Positions 58,972 to 64,000 of a stretch of DNA of 64,000 nt are shown here, one piece after another. A model generated the notes under the pieces. The model made no database searches and was not told the DNA's origin. It saw only the letters and a program-made list of their open reading frames with translations. Location: assembly GCA_022606135.1 (NCBI GenBank), contig JABYQN010000010.1, positions 372,001 through 436,000 on the forward strand, read 5' to 3'. This DNA comes from Fomes fomentarius. Its lineage: Eukaryota > Basidiomycota > Agaricomycetes > Polyporales > Polyporaceae. The position numbers and the translations under genes were made by a program. Every line of letters starts with the position of its first letter. The stretch's first letter is position 1.

Positions 58972-59187
58972 CACGGCGGGCAACTCTACATTTTCTATGA
59001 AAGAAAAGGCGTGACCACTAGACACCTATTCATTGCCTTTTCTTCCAATATCACGAAAAGGAAACCTATTCGGTGCCTATTTCACGCATTTTCCGCATTT
59101 TGACCACGTGCAGAAGAAAGGTTGACCCATGGTCGCGCCTTTTCTGACTCTTTTCTAAGGAAGAAAATGGGGAATTGCCCGCCGTGA
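58972..59187. mobile_element. 216-bp MITE-like element with CACTA-type termini
   Basis: Terminal inverted repeats begin cacggcgggcaa and end ttgcccgccgtg, and continue imperfectly for about 50 bp (left attttctatgaaagaaaaggc, right gccttttctgactcttttc). The element is flanked by the same trinucleotide atg on both sides. 3-bp target duplications and CAC...GTG ends are typical of the CACTA (EnSpm) superfamily. It has no coding capacity, hence non-autonomous. Confidence 0.7.
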
Positions 59188-59197
59188 TGTCCCATTG

Positions 59198-59318
59198 TGA
59201 AAGCCATGGGATATCTCGGGGCGGTCTTAACTTTCCCTTCATCCTTGATCCCCGCCTTTGTACGTTAAGCGCTTGAGGGAAAGTCAAGACCGCCCGGAAA
59301 GATCCCATGCCTTTCACG
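59198..59318. repeat. 121-bp fold-back repeat
   Basis: The arms gtgaaagccatgggatatct.. and ..agatcccatgcctttcac are reverse complements over about 42 bp with a few mismatches (also ggcggtcttaactttccct / agggaaagtcaagaccgcc). The loop is about 37 bp. It lies 10 bp from the MITE. No clear target-site duplication. Confidence 0.7.
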
Positions 59319-59712
59319 GGGCGGAGTGTCCGTGGTGGACCATGAGCCAGAGTTAAATGGAGACTTCCTCTTCGAAGGAGGACGTGGAGCACACAAGAGG
59401 CAGGCGCGCTCAGTTGGATCTAACTTCCAAATCCCTAGTGCCAACAATCTGGCATCTGGCTCGTGATGTCACTGTAACGTCGGCCACCATGAGGCACACA
59501 CACGCCAACCGACAGCTAAACGTGGAGACCAGCCTGAAAGGACCGAATATGATTACAACCAGTGTCTAATCGATACAGCAAATGGCAAATAATGAGTACA
59601 GCATATACATATAGATAGCATCTAGCATCGTCGCTGTCATGGCGTTGAGGAACCTGCCCGTCGTAAATAAGCTATAATCACAGGACCAGCGTGTGCACTC
59701 GCACGGGAGCAC
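59319..59712. other. 3' flank of the AA9 gene
   Basis: No gene seen; AT-rich stretch (acatatagatagc) near 59600 may serve 3' end formation of the AA9 transcript. Confidence 0.4.
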
Positions 59713-60920
59713 TTAATGGCTCCCGTGCAGGATGCGGGCCATGATGCGGCTATAATGCCGAGGGTAGACAGTCTTGCTCGAGCTCGCGCTCGCGCTCTTC
59801 GTCAGGTGACATGTCGACTTGGAGGAACCGGTCGACGCGGTGGCAGATGGAGTAGCGACTTGCGAGGAGCGTGTGCTCGATCCATTGCTCTTGCCAGAGG
59901 CCGAGGTAGCGGTTGCCGACGGGAACGCAGCACTGCTGGCAGGTGCGCCGATCTCGCCGTCGGAGGCAGCGAGGTTGGAGATGGCAGGGCCAGGGAAGGT
60001 GTATTTGGCACCCGAGTCAAAGACCTGTGAGTCCGCGCTGTGAGCAGGAGAGATCGAACGCGAGAGCCACAGCATCATTCCTACCTGGGGATCGAAGATG
60101 CCGGGGTCACTGTCGCTGTATGCACCGGGGAACGTGACCGTGTCCTGAGGCTTGCCGCTGCCATCGCCGCCGACACGCACTTGTGTGCAGGAGGGGTAGA
60201 ACTCGGCGCCACCTTTGCTCACGGCAAGATGGAGAGCGATGATCTCGTGACGAATGAGGTAGTCTCCGGGGGCAAGGTCTTCGGGAAGCTTGAGGGAGTA
60301 CGAGTCGCCTTTCACTGCCGAAGGAAGGAGTTGAGTTCTGACGGAAAGAACGAGCGCGGCTGGTACTCACTGATGTCCGCCTGAATCCAGGTCGAGTCAT
60401 CATTCGGCTTCTTGCCCGCCTCATCAATCTTGAACCATTGTGCGTCCCTCTCGTCGAACTTGTCACACGTCGTTGACCCGCATGAGGCCATGTAGGTCAT
60501 GAGAGGACCGGTATTGTGCGGCCACTACATAAGATGGTGAGTTTTGACAACAGTATCGAAGGAAAACGGTATCACGCACCTTCTGGCCACCTCCACCAGA
60601 CCATTGAAACGTAACTTCGCTGCCAGGGTTGGCCGAGGCAACGAGCTCGGCGGGCTTAGCCTTCAAACCACAGAAGAGATCGGCGTTGGAGGCGCCCTTG
60701 ACCGGGCTGATGTCTGAAATGAGGCGAATAGGGCTCGGACCTGCGACAATTAAGTCAGCATTCTCCCAGATGAACTGGACCGCGGATTGGACGCACCCTT
60801 GTACTGATTGGGCTCATTACCGGCGTACTCCTTCCCGTCAATGGCTACTGAGCTGACGAAGCCGTGGGCGGCAACATAGGGCAGGGCGCAAAGTGCGGCG
60901 AGAACAGAGAAGTGCTTCAT
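59713..60920 (-). CDS. AA9 lytic polysaccharide monooxygenase, 326 aa
   Basis: Exons 60920-60797, 60740-60580, 60524-60371, 60314-60085 and 60024-59713. Signal peptide MKHFSVLAALCALPYVAA is followed by HGFVSSVAIDGKEY, so the mature protein starts with the His of the copper 'histidine brace'. The second ligand His is in WPHNTGPLMTYM; the axial Tyr lies in GGAEFYPSCTQVRV. AA9 enzymes oxidatively cleave cellulose or hemicellulose outside the cell. The residue usually Gln before FY is Glu here. After the catalytic domain (end about residue 235) comes a Ser/Thr/Ala-rich tail ending in a basic YPRHYSRIMARILHG; there is no CBM1. Frame intact. Confidence 0.93.
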
Positions 60921-61092
60921 GCTCGGTTAAGAAGTCGGGAGTAGGGTTGTGGTTGAGAAAACAAGTTGGAAGTAGGACGTGAGGATTGGAAGGACCGTGG
61001 GCGATGTGGATGAACTCTCGTCAAGAGGCTCGTGAAGACTATCCGGAAGTGAGTGTAGAACACGAGGGGAGCACCTCCGGACGCAGACGAGC

Positions 61093-61099
61093 CTTTATA
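61093..61099 (-). promoter_or_regulatory. TATA box of the AA9 gene
   Basis: tataaag on the minus strand, about 173 bp before the start codon; it lies in gtataaaggc. Confidence 0.6.
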
Positions 61100-62580
61100 C
61101 GCGCAGAACAAGCGTGTAAGGAGTCAAAACGCAGTTATTGTCCCGGCGGACAATAATTAAAGCATGCTCTGTTGCTCCAGGCAATTTGACATCCCGACTA
61201 CCCACACCACATCGCCACACTTCGGAGCTATCTGGATTTGAAGCCCAGACAAAGGCGAAACGGTCGCTAACGCCCGGGTAACAGCTGAGTCTGAATAAGT
61301 TTTCTCACATGGATGACGGACACCGTCCCTGAGCGCCACATATTGGCCCTTTGTTCTCCCGAACGCCCCGCACCAAGGCTAAGCCTTGCGCCTCATTCTA
61401 CTCATTCCATTCCCCCTCAATGGGTTTTGCGTGGCCAAACAAGCTCCCCCCCAGTCTAAGCTTGTGGTTGAGAGGGTAAGCCTTTTACATTGACTTACGA
61501 CACCTCTGAGTCTTCTGCACAAAGCGGTAAACAGTATGGGAGTACAACCATCCCTCTCGGTGACTTTCAATGCTTGCTGATTTCACTATGGCATACAATC
61601 TCCCCTATGTGTCGGCGCACCACTCGCTGATACGAAGTGGCGTGTGGCTTGAATATGGGGGGCCCATACAAGCGCCCTTGGTGATCAAAGTGCCAGTTCC
61701 ACCGTGACAGACCCGGGTAAGTCTACTTCAGTTTTGGAACGTAGTGTCAGGCCCCTTTCCCCGGAAGTAGGGAAGACTCGGATGTCATTTTTATGCTGTG
61801 GATTCTACCAGCTGTTCGACGGTTCAGCATGCTGCCATCCATTTTCTTACCCGTGCCACTTGCCTGGAAGGCATCCGATCCTCAGTGGAGTAATCGGAAC
61901 GTTCGCTGCTATTCATGGCGATCATGGGGCCCAGCCGTATGACTCTGGGCTCAACCTTTAGGTCATGAGGTTCCGTTCTCACAGTCTTGCTTCTATCCAC
62001 AGCCACTATTCTAGCCTCTGATGCTTCCCGGAGAGCTCATCTGGATACCTGTAAGTGTACGCACCGAACGTCTTGTCTGGTGCAGATGACCAGGAGAAGG
62101 TATCATTAACATCCGGTGTTCAACGTGTGTTCGTCCCGTCGACAACTCTGGATTGCGGCCCGGGACCGACGGCGACTGTTCGCGAATCGCGTGGCCTCTG
62201 ATTGTGCTCAAGAGTCTAGGGCAATGGTGTTCGCGGCGTGCGGAGCCGTCTTGAGAATGCGATCTTTCCGCGCGTTCTCGCCAGCATCGCAAGTGAATGG
62301 TCCACTTCCAAAAAGGTTTGACATACCAGTGATCTCCGTACTTTCCTCGCAAGCGTTTGTAGACGGCAAGACGGCTCGATGGCAACCCACTTCTCGTCCA
62401 CATGCTGCACCGAGCGTCTCTCTGTTGTATGACGCTGCGCAAAGCGAGGTGCAGCGGCATATAACAGCACGCTCTGCACATGTGTTGCCCGCGGTGTCCT
62501 GTGTTTGATGGTCCTCTAGGTTCTCGTCTTTGCTGTCCACAAGCGCCTTCATTTCTGCTACACCAACTTCGCGTAGTACC
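61100..62580. other. Divergent intergenic region
   Basis: Between the AA9 gene and the secreted-protein gene that is read in the other direction. No gene supported; a long reverse-strand frame (62011-62766) has no protein-like features and overlaps the next gene. A TATA-like catataac lies at about 62459. Confidence 0.45.
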
Positions 62581-63455
62581 ATGCACGTACTGGCCCTCTT
62601 CGCGACCTTCCTTGCTGCCTCTGGCGCCTCGGCGGCAAGGGTACGCGCCACTAGTACTTCTGCGACGACGACGACATGCGCGAAGGAAACGGTAGCCTAT
62701 GAGACGTTCATCGGACAAGACAAGAATGTGAAGGTCCAGTACTCGCACTGCGATGGCTTGCCCCACGTTGCAGCCAATGGCGAGATCGTCGCACTCGACA
62801 AGCGGCAGTCTACCAACAGCACCAATGTTTGTGGCGCTCCGTGTGAGTCCTCTGACCTGTCCCTTGTGACGGCAAGGTTATATACAGCAGGTGATTGACT
62901 CTTGAAACAAGGCCAGACCAATTGCTTCACGCCGTCTGGTGGTGGTCCCAACGAGGCCGACTGCACTGTCATCGCGGATGCGCTGTTGTTCGATAGTCAG
63001 AACGTCGGCGCCCTATTCAACATAACCGCGACCGGGGTACGCATCTTCGCGAAGTTACTCTGTTTCGACCATCTCAAGCTAATCCTTCCGATCGCGGTAG
63101 ACGGCGACCGACAAGATTACTATGCAGTACAAGTCGTGCCTTACCTTCTTCCTCAACCAGGACTTCAACACGCTTGTATACTGCCGCACTGAATGGGTAC
63201 GCCCTCGAATATCGCAGTGCTCACTGCAAGAGCGCGCCTCGTACTGAAACTGTTGACGTGTGCTGTGGCTTCTATAGTCGGCGCTTGTTAACTTCCTTGC
63301 GTCGGACTGCAATGCCGCAAACAACGCCCATGGCGGCCTCTGCGTCGCAAACGACCAGAGGTGGTTCGTGCAGTAAGTCGGATTGGTTGGCATACGTCGT
63401 CACGTTGTTCTGGCACTGATCCCTCTGGTACAGAGTCCAAAACACCGCAGGTTAA
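62581..63455 (+). CDS. Secreted protein with Kex2-type processing site
   Basis: Five exons, approximately 62581-62844, 62913-63037, 63104-63194, 63281-63373 and 63435-63455. Signal peptide MHVLALFATFLAASGASA, then a Thr-rich segment and IVALDKRQSTN with a Lys-Arg dibasic site typical of Kex2 cleavage. The mature part has NVCGAPC, NCFTPSGGGPNEADCTVIAD, ALLFDSQNVGALFNI, KITMQYKSCLTFFLNQ, VYCRTEW and NNAHGGLCVANDQRWFVQ. Several Cys suggest disulphides. The wording recalls a common secreted family of polypores with no known function; all introns agree in phase. Confidence 0.8.
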
Positions 63456-64000
63456 GAAGCGTAACCGCTCTCAAGTGGTGTGACACAACTTCAGGGACAT
63501 GAATTCGGACCATCTATTGGGAGTATAGTAGCAGTAGAGAAAAGAAGAGTCTTGTACCTACTTGGCACCCTTTTCCCTCGCGGACAACTAGTACGAATCG
63601 CAGTGACATTGACACCTTCCAGAAAATACATTGAGTACAATATGTTACCTTTCCTTTTCGGACGCGACCTCTGCAAACCTACAGACGTCTACCTCATCAA
63701 CTCCACAACACCGTCTCCGGCCCGCCGCACAAATCTCTAAGACCCAAGGCATCCTCACGCCTGATACCAGCGCAAGAACGAAACCGCAGCTGCTTGATCC
63801 TCCTAAGCGCCTCATGTCGTGGCTTGTGCGCACCTCGAATCCCCTGGGACACAGGCGAAAGAGGACGTGCCCCCGCGGCGTTAGTGACGTCGCCCAACAC
63901 ATTCCGGGATTCTTGTACACTATGTGGGCTCGGGTGCGCTTGCTCCCCATTAGTACGAGCGAAGATCACCCTGCGGATGCAGCCGATAGTCAAGTCCTCG
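63456..64000. other. Right edge of the window, no gene seen
   Basis: Only short frames on both strands without recognisable motifs. Confidence 0.4.

Noticed and set aside
62011..62766. 251-codon reverse-strand frame
   Set aside because: Overlaps the signal peptide exon of the secreted gene; composition not protein-like.

Overview
This is nuclear DNA of a filamentous fungus, almost certainly an Agaricomycete (mushroom-forming Basidiomycota) and plausibly a wood-decaying polypore. The evidence is many 45-90 nt GT-AG introns, a fungal nitrite reductase with a C-terminal Rieske domain, an AA9 lytic polysaccharide monooxygenase, a PriB-like Zn2Cys6 regulator, GPI-anchored fasciclin and small secreted proteins. 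The genus cannot be read from the sequence.

Layout. 1-1447: 3' end of nitrite reductase, so a nitrate-assimilation cluster probably lies just left of the window. 1.7-9.3 kb: left arm of a repeat/duplication zone with a membrane-anchored divergent protein-kinase gene (copy A), a small-protein gene and a kinase pseudogene, then an intron-containing tRNA-Gly(UCC). 10.5-15.2 kb: a decayed secreted-protein gene, a membrane protein, a small membrane protein and a type II haloacid dehalogenase. 15.3-25.1 kb: a single-copy housekeeping block, ssz1 (-), ubp14 (+), nap1 (+). 25.5-27.9 kb: junk made of a kinase-gene fragment, an F-box-like fragment and a second inverted repeat. 28.2-33.0 kb: a 1423-codon-scale zf-4CXXC_R1 (CDCA7-type) protein. 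33.4-47.4 kb: a broken membrane-protein paralogue, kinase copy D, then two more kinase + small-protein units (B and C). C belongs to a 5.9 kb arm that mirrors the left arm. 48-64 kb: fasciclin, a second membrane-type protein, a Cys-rich secreted protein, repeat-rich DNA, a Zn2Cys6 factor, two fold-back elements, an AA9 LPMO and a Kex2-type secreted protein.

The most unusual content is the lineage-specific module 'TM-anchored kinase-like protein (398 aa) + 83-87 aa protein'. It is present three times with intact reading frames and matching introns, and sits in large inverted duplications flanking about 34 kb that includes the housekeeping core. One copy is a mosaic that suggests gene conversion. 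Three otherwise intact genes each lack exactly one base, two of them in C/G homopolymers. Intron phase restores the frame in each case, so these look like sequencing errors rather than pseudogenes. All exon boundaries given here were derived by hand from splice consensus and phase agreement; family names come from motif recognition, not from a database search.
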